DNA from: JBFLYZ01 sp040756415
Lineage (GTDB): Bacteria; Bacteroidota; Bacteroidia; JADZBD01
Direction: 5' to 3'
DNA length: 64,000 bases
NCBI GenBank assembly: GCA_040756415.1
Contig: JBFLYZ010000013.1
Coordinates: 5,122 to 69,121 of the forward strand
Below the pieces are notes generated by a model. It ran no database searches and was not told the DNA's origin. It saw only the letters and a program-made list of their open reading frames with translations. Shown in pieces: positions 53,217 to 61,051 of this stretch. The translations under genes and the position numbers were made by a program. The number at the start of each line of letters is the position of its first letter. Position 1 is the stretch's first letter.

Positions 53217-53636
53217 ATGTGGTGGATCTACGCTTTGCTCTCAGCCCTCTTCGCGGCACTTACCGCTATCTTCGCCAAGATCGGTATCAAGAACATTAAC
53301 ACCGACCTGGCCGTTGCCATACGAACGGTGGTCATTCTCTTCATGGCATGGGCCATCGTTTTCTTTCGCAATGGGTTAAGTCAGGCTGCATCCCTGACAA
53401 AAGCCAATATGCTGTTTCTCGCCCTTTCCGGCATCACCACCGGCCTTTCATGGCTGTTCTACTTCCGCGCCATTGATATAGGCAAGGTATCGCAGGTGGC
53501 ACCGGTCGACAAGCTCAGCCTGGCCCTGACCGTTATCTTTTCGGTCATTTTCCTGGGAGAGACCATCAGCTTTAAGACCGCTGTGGGAGCCACCTGTATC
53601 GTGGCCGGTACGCTCATCATGATCTGGGGCAACTGA
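53217..53636 (+). CDS. EamA (DMT) family transporter, single-domain
   Basis: 139 aa with about five helices: WWIYALLSALFAALTAIFAK, AVAIRTVVILFMAWAIVFFR, ANMLFLALSGITTGLSWLFY, VAPVDKLSLALTVIFSVIFL, FKTAVGATCIVAGTLIMIW. This is one EamA unit; most DMT exporters have two, so this protein probably works as a dimer. The ALSGITTGLSWLFYFRAI block is typical of the small 137-140-aa subgroup. Substrate unknown. 45 bp upstream of truA. Confidence 0.9.
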   Translation: MWWIYALLSALFAALTAIFAKIGIKNINTDLAVAIRTVVILFMAWAIVFFRNGLSQAASLTKANMLFLALSGITTGLSWLFYFRAIDIGKVSQVAPVDKLSLALTVIFSVIFLGETISFKTAVGATCIVAGTLIMIWGN

Positions 53637-53681
53637 CCCGCTCTTTTTGAGTATCTTCGCATTTCTTTTTCCGGGATCATC

Positions 53682-54434
53682 GTGAGGTACTTTGCAAAAC
53701 TTTCGTACGTGGGTACGGCTTATAACGGCTGGCAGGTGCAGGAGAACACACCGCGCACCGTTCAGCAGGTGCTGAACGAGAGCATATCCCGTCTGCTGAA
53801 TGAAAAGATCGAATTCACCGGCTGCGGGCGCACGGATACGGGCGTTCATGCCGCGGAGTTTTACGCTCACTTTGATTCTCAAAAGGACCTGAGCGATCCC
53901 GAATCCGTATATAAGTTCAATTCGGTCGTTCCGCGCGACATAGCGGTGCAGGAGCTGCTCCGCGTGAAGGATGCCGCCCATGCCCGTTACGATGCGATCA
54001 GCCGCAGCTACCGCTACCAGATCATTCAGCAGCGTAATCCCTTCTTCAACGAAAGGGCAGCCTTTCTCTACGCCCCCCTGGATATCGATCGCATGAACGA
54101 AGCCGCAAAAGCGCTTTTTGACTATAGCGATTTCACCTCGTTCAGCAAGCTGCGCACGCAGGTGAAAACCAACCTGTGCAAAGTGATGAGAGCGGAGTGG
54201 AGCAGGGAAGGGGAGCTGCTGGTGTTCCGCATCACGGCCGATCGTTTCCTGCGCAATATGGTAAGGGCGATCGTAGGCACCCTGGTGCGGGTAGGGAAAA
54301 AGGAAATCAACGCTGACGATGTGCGCAGGATCATCGAAAGCAGGGACAGGGGCAACGCGGGCGAATCCTTTCCCGCTCATGGTTTGTACCTGGAGAAAGT
54401 GGTCTATCCGGCAGAACTGTTTCTGAATGAGTGA
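53682..54434 (+). CDS. truA: tRNA pseudouridine(38-40) synthase TruA
   Basis: 250 aa from GTG 53682. It isomerises uridines 38-40 in the anticodon arm of many tRNAs. The catalytic Asp52 is in FTGCGRTDTGVHA; other family segments are YVGTAYNGWQVQENTPRTVQ, RYDAISRSYRYQI, FTSFSKLRTQVKTNLCKV and RFLRNMVRAIVGTLVRVGK. A one-mismatch -7 box TATCTTCG lies near 53651. The stop overlaps the ABC transporter start by 8 bp, so the two are coupled. Confidence 0.97.
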   Translation: MRYFAKLSYVGTAYNGWQVQENTPRTVQQVLNESISRLLNEKIEFTGCGRTDTGVHAAEFYAHFDSQKDLSDPESVYKFNSVVPRDIAVQELLRVKDAAHARYDAISRSYRYQIIQQRNPFFNERAAFLYAPLDIDRMNEAAKALFDYSDFTSFSKLRTQVKTNLCKVMRAEWSREGELLVFRITADRFLRNMVRAIVGTLVRVGKKEINADDVRRIIESRDRGNAGESFPAHGLYLEKVVYPAELFLNE

Positions 54435-56205
54435 AGGGCAGCGAACATCGGTAAGCGGCAAGGCTTTCGACCTGAAGCTGTTCGGGCGCGTGCTCGCCTA
54501 CACGCAGCCGTACAGGGGCCGTTTTATCCTCTCTATTGTACAGACCTTCGCGCTATCCCTTTTTTCCATTGTGCGGCCTTTCATCATCATGTACGCGATC
54601 AATGATTGCATACGCACCAAGGACCTCAACATGCTGCTGATCTACACCCTGATCATGATCGCCTCGCTGTTCATCGAATCCTTTCTGCAGTACCGCAATG
54701 CCTACCTTACCGGCTGGCTGGGGCAGACCATCATCAAGGATCTGCGGGTGCAGTTGTACAGGCATATCGTGAGCCTTCGCGCCAAATACTTTGACAATAC
54801 GCCAATCGGCCAGCTCGTTACCCGTACCATTTCCGATATCGAAGCGATTTCGGACATCTTCTCCCAGGGTTTCATCATCATCATGGGCGATATCCTTACG
54901 CTGATCGTATTTGTAGTAGCCATGTTCGCGGTGAACTGGAAGCTGGCCCTGGCCGTAATGGCCGTGGTGCCCCTGCTGCTGCTGTCGACCTACATCTTTA
55001 AGAACGCGGTGAAGGCCTCTTTCCAGGACGTGCGTACCCAGGTGGCCCGGCTGAACACCTTCGTGCAGGAGCATATCACCGGCATGAAGATCGTGCAGAT
55101 TTTCAACCGCGAGGATGCCGAATACGAGCGTTTCCGCAGGATCAATGCCGCCCACCGCGATGCCAACATACGGTCGGTGTTCAGCTATTCGGTATTCTTC
55201 CCGGTGGTGGAGATCTTGCTTTCGGCAGCGATCGGCCTGGTGATCAGGGTGGCCGGCAGGGAGCTGTATAACCTGGAGGTGCAGGCGGGCGAGGTCACCT
55301 TCTTCCTTTTGTTGTCCAATATGTTCTTCCGCCCCATCCGCATGCTGGCCGACCGTATCAACGTGCTGCAGATGGGCATGGTGGCCAGCGAGCGCGTGTT
55401 CCGCGTGCTCGATACCCGCGAGCAGATCGAAGACAAGGGTACCGTGGCGGGTAACATGGAGGGAAATGTGTTGTTCAGCAAGGTCTGGTTCGCGTATAAC
55501 GATGAGAATTACGTGCTCAGGGATATCTCTTTCCGGGTGAATAAGAATGAAACGATCGCGCTCGTGGGTTCTACCGGTTCGGGCAAAACATCGGTCATCA
55601 ACCTGCTCAATCGCTTTTATGAGTACAATAAGGGAGAGATCAGCATTGATGGGATCAATATTCGCGATTACCGCATCGACTGGCTGAGGCGGCACATCGC
55701 GGTAGTGCTGCAGGACGTGTTCCTCTTTTCAGATACCATCGCCAATAATGTGTCGCTCTGTAATCCGGATATCACGCGCGAGCAGATCATTGCCGCCTCC
55801 AAAGCGGTGGGCGCGCATGATTTTATCATGAATCTTCCCGGCAATTATGATTACAACGTGATGGAGCGTGGCGCCATGCTGTCGGTTGGCCAGCGGCAGC
55901 TCATCGCTTTCATCCGCGCGTATGTATATAACCCGCGTATACTGGTACTGGACGAAGCTACCTCCTCGATCGATACGGAAGCCGAGCTGCTGATACAGGA
56001 AGCCACCCGCAAGCTCACGGAGAACAGGACATCCATCGTGATCGCCCACCGCCTGGCCACCGTACAGCGGGCCGACCGCATCATCGTGATGGACCACGGC
56101 CGTATCGTGGAGCAGGGCTCGCACCAGGAGCTGCTGAAGCTGAACGGGCAGTACAGGAAATTGTTCGAGCTGCAGTTCAAAGGCGAGCGTACAGACGCTC
56201 TTTGA
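54427..56205 (+). CDS. ABC exporter (MsbA/LmrA-like fused permease-ATPase)
   Basis: 592 aa, a half-transporter: six-helix type I exporter domain (about 20-320) then ATPase domain (about 340-580). Walker A VGSTGSGKTSVINLL (about 381), Q-loop VVLQDVFLFSDT, signature MLSVGQRQL (Val for the usual Gly, common in this group), Walker B ILVLDEATSSID and H-loop VIAHRLATVQ are intact. It works as a dimer exporting lipids, peptides or drugs. truA overlap suggests co-expression without functional linkage. Its 3' end overlaps the convergent OleC-like gene by 29 bp. Confidence 0.94.
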   Translation: MSEGQRTSVSGKAFDLKLFGRVLAYTQPYRGRFILSIVQTFALSLFSIVRPFIIMYAINDCIRTKDLNMLLIYTLIMIASLFIESFLQYRNAYLTGWLGQTIIKDLRVQLYRHIVSLRAKYFDNTPIGQLVTRTISDIEAISDIFSQGFIIIMGDILTLIVFVVAMFAVNWKLALAVMAVVPLLLLSTYIFKNAVKASFQDVRTQVARLNTFVQEHITGMKIVQIFNREDAEYERFRRINAAHRDANIRSVFSYSVFFPVVEILLSAAIGLVIRVAGRELYNLEVQAGEVTFFLLLSNMFFRPIRMLADRINVLQMGMVASERVFRVLDTREQIEDKGTVAGNMEGNVLFSKVWFAYNDENYVLRDISFRVNKNETIALVGSTGSGKTSVINLLNRFYEYNKGEISIDGINIRDYRIDWLRRHIAVVLQDVFLFSDTIANNVSLCNPDITREQIIAASKAVGAHDFIMNLPGNYDYNVMERGAMLSVGQRQLIAFIRAYVYNPRILVLDEATSSIDTEAELLIQEATRKLTENRTSIVIAHRLATVQRADRIIVMDHGRIVEQGSHQELLKLNGQYRKLFELQFKGERTDAL

Positions 56206-57712
56206 GCCGGGCGTAGTCGATCTTGGAGTTGTGCCGCGGGTCGCGGGGTATCCTGTCCAGGAAAACGATCTCTTCTATGTCTGGGGCTTGCGCTTTGATC
56301 GCTTTCCCGATCTGTTTCCGCGAGAAGGCTTTCCCGATCTGCACAATGGCGCACAGCTTGCCGCGGCAGTCGAGCAGGGTGCCGAGCTCAACTCCTTCGA
56401 TCGTTTGAAAGTAGTTTTCGTAAACAAAAGGGGAGATGAGCGTTCCGTTCTTGTTTATCAGCATGCTGCACCGCCCCGTGAGGAAGAGCGTTCCGTCCTG
56501 GTCCAGGTAACCGCTGTCACCTGTGCGGTGCCAGCATGAATCACCGATGAAGATCTTATTCCTTTTCAAAGCTTCCTCGTTATTGAAGTACTCCCTCAGC
56601 ACATGATCACCGCTTACGATGATCTCCCCGATATGCCCGGGAGCAAGGCTGAGCCTTTCGAGTTCCCCGGCCGAGGCAACGGAAATATCCAGCCCGCTTA
56701 TCCCGATGATCCTTACCCGCGCGCTGGGGTCGGGCTTGCCCGCTTTCAATCCGCGCTTCAGCGCTGCCGTTCTCTCCAGGATAAGTTCCTGCGCGCTGAT
56801 AGAGCTGATGGGTTCGGCCTCGGTTGAGCCGTACACGACCTCTACGTGCGCGGAAGGGAAGGCCCGCACATAGAGCTCGGCTTCGGCAGGAAAAACGGGC
56901 GCTCCCCCTGTGAATATCTTTGCTACCCCGGGCAGTTTTTTGCCGTTGCGTATCATTGTTCGGGAAAGCTCCCTGACGAAGTATGGCGAAGCGATGATCC
57001 GCGAGACCCCGTACTGCTCGATCTGGCCGATGATCCGTTCCGGCCGGAGCGATTCAGGCCTGGAAGCCTTGAAATCGGCAATTACGGAGGTAATGCCGCT
57101 GCCCAGGTTGAGCAGCAGCACGATGGGCAGTACCGGCATGTCGATCTCCTGCTGATCAGCGCCCGTTTTCCGGATAAGGGCCCTGAACTGGGCATGCAGG
57201 AACCCGTGCGTGCGCTTGGCCGCCTTGGGAGTGCCTGTGCTGCCGGTGGTGAACGTGATCAGCGCAGTATCGTCAGCCGATGTTTCAGGAAAGCGGCCGA
57301 AGGGCAGGGGTGTGTACGCGGTGCTTAATTTCAGGGGGATCTTTCTCAGCTCGGACGAGAACCAGGAAAGCAGCCTTGCCTTGAAAATACCGATGAAGGC
57401 TTTGCACTGCGCCACTTTGCAGCATTCCTCCATTCTTTTTTTTCCGACCCACTCGTCAAGGAATACGGCCGTAGCCCCTATGCGGAAGAGGGCCAGCACG
57501 ATGCGGTACAGGTCGGGGCTCATGGGAACGAAGATGAGCACCCGGTCGCCTTTGGCGATCCCCCTTTTCAGAAAATAAGCCGCTGTGCCGCTTACCTGCG
57601 CTTCCAGCTCGGCAAACGTGGTCTTCCGGTCCTTGCAGATAAGAGCTGTTTTACCCGGGCGCTTCCGGGCGGATTCATAGAAAAGATCAACGATGTTGAA
57701 GGGCTCAGCCAT
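56177..57712 (-). CDS. OleC-like AMP-dependent acid:CoA ligase / adenylating enzyme
   Basis: 511 aa, ANL superfamily. Adenylation P-loop TFTTGSTGTPKAAKRTH (about 150-168), VVYGSTEAEPISS, WHRTGDSGYLDQDG and catalytic lysine in PRHNSKIDYARLKERL. The region LYRIVLALFRIGATAVFLDE and KAFIGIFKARLL and the PVLPIVLLLNLGSG segment look more like OleC (olefin beta-lactone synthetase) and its unnamed relatives than like typical long-chain acyl-CoA ligases. It activates a carboxylic acid with ATP; the substrate is unknown. Last gene of a seven-gene overlapping operon (8-bp overlap with the SRPBCC gene). It is not accompanied by OleA, OleB or OleD here. Confidence 0.88.
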   Translation of the reverse strand: MAEPFNIVDLFYESARKRPGKTALICKDRKTTFAELEAQVSGTAAYFLKRGIAKGDRVLIFVPMSPDLYRIVLALFRIGATAVFLDEWVGKKRMEECCKVAQCKAFIGIFKARLLSWFSSELRKIPLKLSTAYTPLPFGRFPETSADDTALITFTTGSTGTPKAAKRTHGFLHAQFRALIRKTGADQQEIDMPVLPIVLLLNLGSGITSVIADFKASRPESLRPERIIGQIEQYGVSRIIASPYFVRELSRTMIRNGKKLPGVAKIFTGGAPVFPAEAELYVRAFPSAHVEVVYGSTEAEPISSISAQELILERTAALKRGLKAGKPDPSARVRIIGISGLDISVASAGELERLSLAPGHIGEIIVSGDHVLREYFNNEEALKRNKIFIGDSCWHRTGDSGYLDQDGTLFLTGRCSMLINKNGTLISPFVYENYFQTIEGVELGTLLDCRGKLCAIVQIGKAFSRKQIGKAIKAQAPDIEEIVFLDRIPRDPRHNSKIDYARLKERLYARL

Positions 57713-58304
57713 GGTATTCGCTCTCGGTAATGCGCTTGATGTTCTTCATGTTCTCCTCGAATATATCCTTGATCTTGTAGGCAGCGATATAGGTCTTCAC
57801 GCTTTCGAAAAAGGAAGGCTTCTTATCCTTGTAGAACACGGTGAAGGTGATCCTGCAGCGGGCGCTGTCCAGCTTTTCATAGATCTGCTCGGTGGCCAGG
57901 TTCTCGGCTGTGAGCGAGAATCCCTGCATATTGTAAATGGTAAGCTGCCTTTTCTTGTACGGGACCACTTCAGTGATCAGCTCATCCCAGCGGGTGCCGC
58001 TTTCATCGGCATTGCAGAAACATCGCCTCCTGCTGCCGGGCGTGCCATCGGTAAAGCTGTCGGGGTTCAGCGTGCTGATATGGTCGACATATACCGACCA
58101 GCGCGAAACGTTATCTGAATTACCCAGAAAGCGGTATACCTGTTCTACGGGCGCATCGATCTCAACGGAATGCCGTATAAGCTTATACTCGAAACCCTTG
58201 TGATTTCCGTAGGGGCTGCCTACTACGGTTATAAAAGCAATAAAGGCCAGCAGGGTGAGCGTAATGGCCGCCCACTTTCTGAATTTATTCGATCTTTTTT
58301 CCAT
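57705..58304 (-). CDS. Membrane-anchored SRPBCC (polyketide cyclase-like) protein
   Basis: 199 aa. One N-terminal helix (AAITLTLLAFIAFITVV, about 12-28), then a START-like domain starting YKLIRHSVEIDAPVEQVYRF and LGNSDNVSRWSVYVDHISTL. Four cysteines, two in RRRCFCNADE. Such proteins bind hydrophobic ligands, and a few are cyclases or aromatases. The anchor would put the domain in the periplasm or at the inner membrane surface. Overlaps its neighbours by 8 and 20 bp, so it is part of the lipid-type operon. Role inferred from context only. Confidence 0.82.
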   Translation of the reverse strand: MEKRSNKFRKWAAITLTLLAFIAFITVVGSPYGNHKGFEYKLIRHSVEIDAPVEQVYRFLGNSDNVSRWSVYVDHISTLNPDSFTDGTPGSRRRCFCNADESGTRWDELITEVVPYKKRQLTIYNMQGFSLTAENLATEQIYEKLDSARCRITFTVFYKDKKPSFFESVKTYIAAYKIKDIFEENMKNIKRITESEYHG

Positions 58305-59295
58305 AAAGCATGTAATTTTTAAATACAGTTCCTGAAAAAGCCGCTGAAGTTGGAGTGGATGTGCCTTCCTCGATCATAAAAGCGTGTATGACCGAGCTGT
58401 ATCCCTCCTGAACAGCCGCTCTGTAAATGCTGTTACCCATGACCTGTCCCAGCCCTTTCCATTTCCTGTCGGGGTTACGGGCAATGGTCTTGACCACGAG
58501 CTGCTTTTCCTTCGTGTTGAAAAAATTGTGAAGGCAAAAGAAGTAACCGATCAGATTTCCGTTGTTGTCTTCCGCCAGCAGGACAAAACGGGGGTCAATG
58601 ATCTTCTTTGTTTCCGCGTATTTCCTGATAAAGGTCTCCCTGCTCACAGGAGTATAGAGGAAGTTATCCCTGAAGGCCAGCAGGCTGAAATCGAAGAGCC
58701 GGCTCAGCTCTTTTTCGTATTCACGGAGATCAATGGCCCTCAGCCTTACGCCTGCTGCGCTGAGCTCGCGCTCGCGTTCCATAACTTCGGGCCGGTCAAA
58801 CCTCATGATGGCATCTATGCTGGAGAAATACCGGGCTATGCCGGTAAACCCGGCCTGTTTGAAGTGGTCGTTGTAATAGAGGTGATGATAGGGCTCTGGG
58901 AAAAACCCCGGGCTGTCGTGATGCAGGCTGAAACGGTAATGGTTCCAGGTGCTGCCGTTCATAGGCCCCAGGATGTATTCTGCACCGAGTTTTTTCGCTT
59001 CTTCGCAGCAATGGCGAAGCAGCCGCTGCGCCAGCTCCGGCTCATCGGCCGATTCGTAATTGCCCAGGCAGAGGCATTTTTGCCCTGCGAACTGCAGATG
59101 GGGGTTAGAATAGAGCGCGGCCCTTGCTTTTGCCCTTCCGTTCGCCCGCAGGACATAGGCGGCCATCAGGTAATCGGTATTGAGGTCTTCGGGCAGGGCG
59201 AAGCGCAGGCTGCCCGAAGGATAAAGGGCGGCCGGGAGCTCACTGAACAGCTCAAAATCCTTGTCGGCAGCTTGCAGGCGGATGATCTCGCTCAT
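58285..59295 (-). CDS. GNAT-like double-domain protein of the lipid-type operon
   Basis: 336 aa, soluble. The fold suggested is two tandem GNAT-like halves: an N-terminal half with RALLYS-like strand pattern and LGPMNGSTWNHYRFSLHH, YYNDHFKQAGFTGIARYFSS, and a C-terminal half with RFVLLAEDNNGNLIGYFFCL, TIARNPDRKWKGLGQVMGNS (acyl-CoA pyrophosphate loop region) and a tail IEEGTSTPTSAAFSGTVFKN. Relatives are annotated N-acetyltransferase-like hypothetical proteins in lipid contexts. It could acylate an amino group created by the BtaA-like enzyme; that is speculation. Overlaps of 20 and 4 bp with neighbours. Confidence 0.75.
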   Translation of the reverse strand: MSEIIRLQAADKDFELFSELPAALYPSGSLRFALPEDLNTDYLMAAYVLRANGRAKARAALYSNPHLQFAGQKCLCLGNYESADEPELAQRLLRHCCEEAKKLGAEYILGPMNGSTWNHYRFSLHHDSPGFFPEPYHHLYYNDHFKQAGFTGIARYFSSIDAIMRFDRPEVMERERELSAAGVRLRAIDLREYEKELSRLFDFSLLAFRDNFLYTPVSRETFIRKYAETKKIIDPRFVLLAEDNNGNLIGYFFCLHNFFNTKEKQLVVKTIARNPDRKWKGLGQVMGNSIYRAAVQEGYSSVIHAFMIEEGTSTPTSAAFSGTVFKNYMLYGKKIE

Positions 59296-59963
59296 AAGAA
59301 TAGTGTTAGTATGAGTATCACGCTTGCCGGGATGGTGATGTTATCGAGGCCCTTTCCGCTGACCGCTTCGGTTACCGATGAGAAAAGCGCTGTAAGCGCA
59401 GCCAGCCTCCAGATAGCCATCCAGTCCGGTTCGGTGACGGAAAGGAAGAAGAGCAGTGGCACCGTAAGCAGGAGAGAAGAAACAAAAAAAGCGCTCACGC
59501 CAACGAGTGTCTTGCTGTCCTTACCGATCCTGAAGCGGCCGTAAGGGAAGCGTTTGCCGAACAGGGCGGCCATGGGATCACATATGGCCAGGGTGAGTAT
59601 GGGCAGGTAAAAGTAGACCAGCTCGCGGTGGTTATGCTCGAATACGAGAAAACAGCCGTACACCGCCACGGGGTAGGAGATGCTTCCGTGCGACCTGCGG
59701 TCAATGGCATTAATGGACCGGAGCAGGTCAAAGCGCAGGCTGGCCATCAGGATGAGCGCGAAACTGGCGCAGAGGAAAAGCACGTGCCAGTGGCTGCTCA
59801 GCAGCAAGGGGAAAAGCAGCGTTAGCAGGCCTGTGCCGGAATGCACCAGCTTCCGGGTGAGCTCGGCCTTTACGCCCAGTTTGTGGTAGAGCAGCTCGGC
59901 AACGCCAAAGAGCAGGAGAAAAGCCGTAGCCAGCAAGGCCGTATGGATGATGTCCGTGTTCAT
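59292..59963 (-). CDS. CTP-dependent polyprenol/phytol/diacylglycerol kinase-like membrane protein (VTE5/SEC59 family)
   Basis: 223 aa, about seven membrane helices. The family motifs are all present: ELTRKLVHSGTGL, DRRSHGSISYPVAVYGC, ICDPMAALFGKRFPYGRFRI followed by GKDSKTLVG, and SVTEAVSGKGLDNITIP. Members (dolichol kinase Sec59, phytol kinase VTE5, yeast DAG kinase Dgk1) use CTP to phosphorylate lipid alcohols, and others are labelled phosphatidate cytidylyltransferases. In this operon, with a UbiA prenyltransferase, it probably phosphorylates a prenol or diacylglycerol. 4-bp overlaps with both neighbours. Confidence 0.88.
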   Translation of the reverse strand: MNTDIIHTALLATAFLLLFGVAELLYHKLGVKAELTRKLVHSGTGLLTLLFPLLLSSHWHVLFLCASFALILMASLRFDLLRSINAIDRRSHGSISYPVAVYGCFLVFEHNHRELVYFYLPILTLAICDPMAALFGKRFPYGRFRIGKDSKTLVGVSAFFVSSLLLTVPLLFFLSVTEPDWMAIWRLAALTALFSSVTEAVSGKGLDNITIPASVILILTLFL

Positions 59964-61051
59964 TTTTTTCTGTCGATGATGAACTGGTCGTAGAAAAATC
60001 CCTTGTCGATTTCGCTCAGCGAGGCGGAGAGCGACTGCAGGTATTCCGCTTTTTCGGGAACCAGGGCCGAAATCCTGCGCGGCACCATCAGGTTCCAGTA
60101 GGCCAGCCTGCCCCCGGCAACGCTTCCGTTCAAAAGCTCTTCTGCCGTGTTACGGAACAGGTCACGGCTCATGTATTCGAAGATGTTGGAGAGGTTCATG
60201 CCGTGGAAAGGCCCGTATTTGCGTACGGCATCCTCGGCATAGCCTTCCAGTATATGCAGTCGCCCGATACGGCTGCGTATGGCCTCGAAATTCTCTCCTC
60301 GTACATAATGCGGCAGCAGCCCACCGAAATCCCCGGTGAGGTTGAAGCGCAGGATGAAGTTATGCTGGGCCCTGACGCTGCAGAGCTGTTTTTCGGCCTT
60401 TCGGTAAATGAAATCAGCTACGGAAAAGTTCACCTCTTTAAGAAACTCCGGATCGCGGCCGTATTTCCCCATCACGTAGCGGCTGAAGAATATGCGGAAC
60501 AGCAGTTTCCACTGCCAGGAGTTCCAGGTGCTGCGGTAAAATTCGTTCTGGCCGGCTTCGGTCTTTTCGCTGAAAAGCAGCCTGACCGTGCTGCCCGAAT
60601 GTATCCAGGGCAATATCTTCCGGCTGAAGGTCTGAAAATACCGCTCGAACTTTCCGGCAAAGATCACCCCCTGGCGCACCTGGATAAGGTTCTTATCCCA
60701 ATACGACCTGGAGGCCGGGCTTAATCCGGTTTTGATCCGGTGGTAGAGCTCTTCCCTTTTGGCGCTCGCGCTGAAGCCCAGGAAGGCCAGCAGCTCTTCA
60801 TAGCTCAGCTCCATAAATGCCGCTTTTTTCAATTCGACCAGGTAAAGCTGTGTTTTGTTCACGTCAACGGCCACCACCAGGTCCGGATTGCGCGCCAGCA
60901 GGGAAAAGCTGTTGTCGCCTGCCGAGCCTACGGATAGTATGCTGCTGCCCGGCCCGGGCGATAATCCTTCCAGCAGGATATCCGCATCCTCCCAGCAATT
61001 GGCGTAGCGGATGATGCCGAAGTCGACACGCTGCGTGAGATCTTTAGCCAT
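59960..61051 (-). CDS. BtaA-like S-adenosylmethionine 3-amino-3-carboxypropyltransferase (DUF3419)
   Basis: 363 aa. Resembles BtaA, which transfers the 3-amino-3-carboxypropyl group of SAM to diacylglycerol to begin betaine lipid (DGTS) synthesis. Rossmann-type SAM site SSILSVGSAGDNSFSLLARN and VVAVDVNKTQLYLVELKKAA at residues about 36-80; later segments FDLTGDFGG-like FNLTGDFGGLLPHYVRGENF and GPFHGMNLSNIFEYMSRDLF. BtaB, the methyltransferase that would finish the betaine head group, is absent in the visible operon. The acceptor may therefore be another alcohol, and the product an amino acid-headed lipid. Overlaps by 8 bp (dikinase) and 4 bp (CTP kinase). Confidence 0.86.
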   Translation of the reverse strand: MAKDLTQRVDFGIIRYANCWEDADILLEGLSPGPGSSILSVGSAGDNSFSLLARNPDLVVAVDVNKTQLYLVELKKAAFMELSYEELLAFLGFSASAKREELYHRIKTGLSPASRSYWDKNLIQVRQGVIFAGKFERYFQTFSRKILPWIHSGSTVRLLFSEKTEAGQNEFYRSTWNSWQWKLLFRIFFSRYVMGKYGRDPEFLKEVNFSVADFIYRKAEKQLCSVRAQHNFILRFNLTGDFGGLLPHYVRGENFEAIRSRIGRLHILEGYAEDAVRKYGPFHGMNLSNIFEYMSRDLFRNTAEELLNGSVAGGRLAYWNLMVPRRISALVPEKAEYLQSLSASLSEIDKGFFYDQFIIDRKK

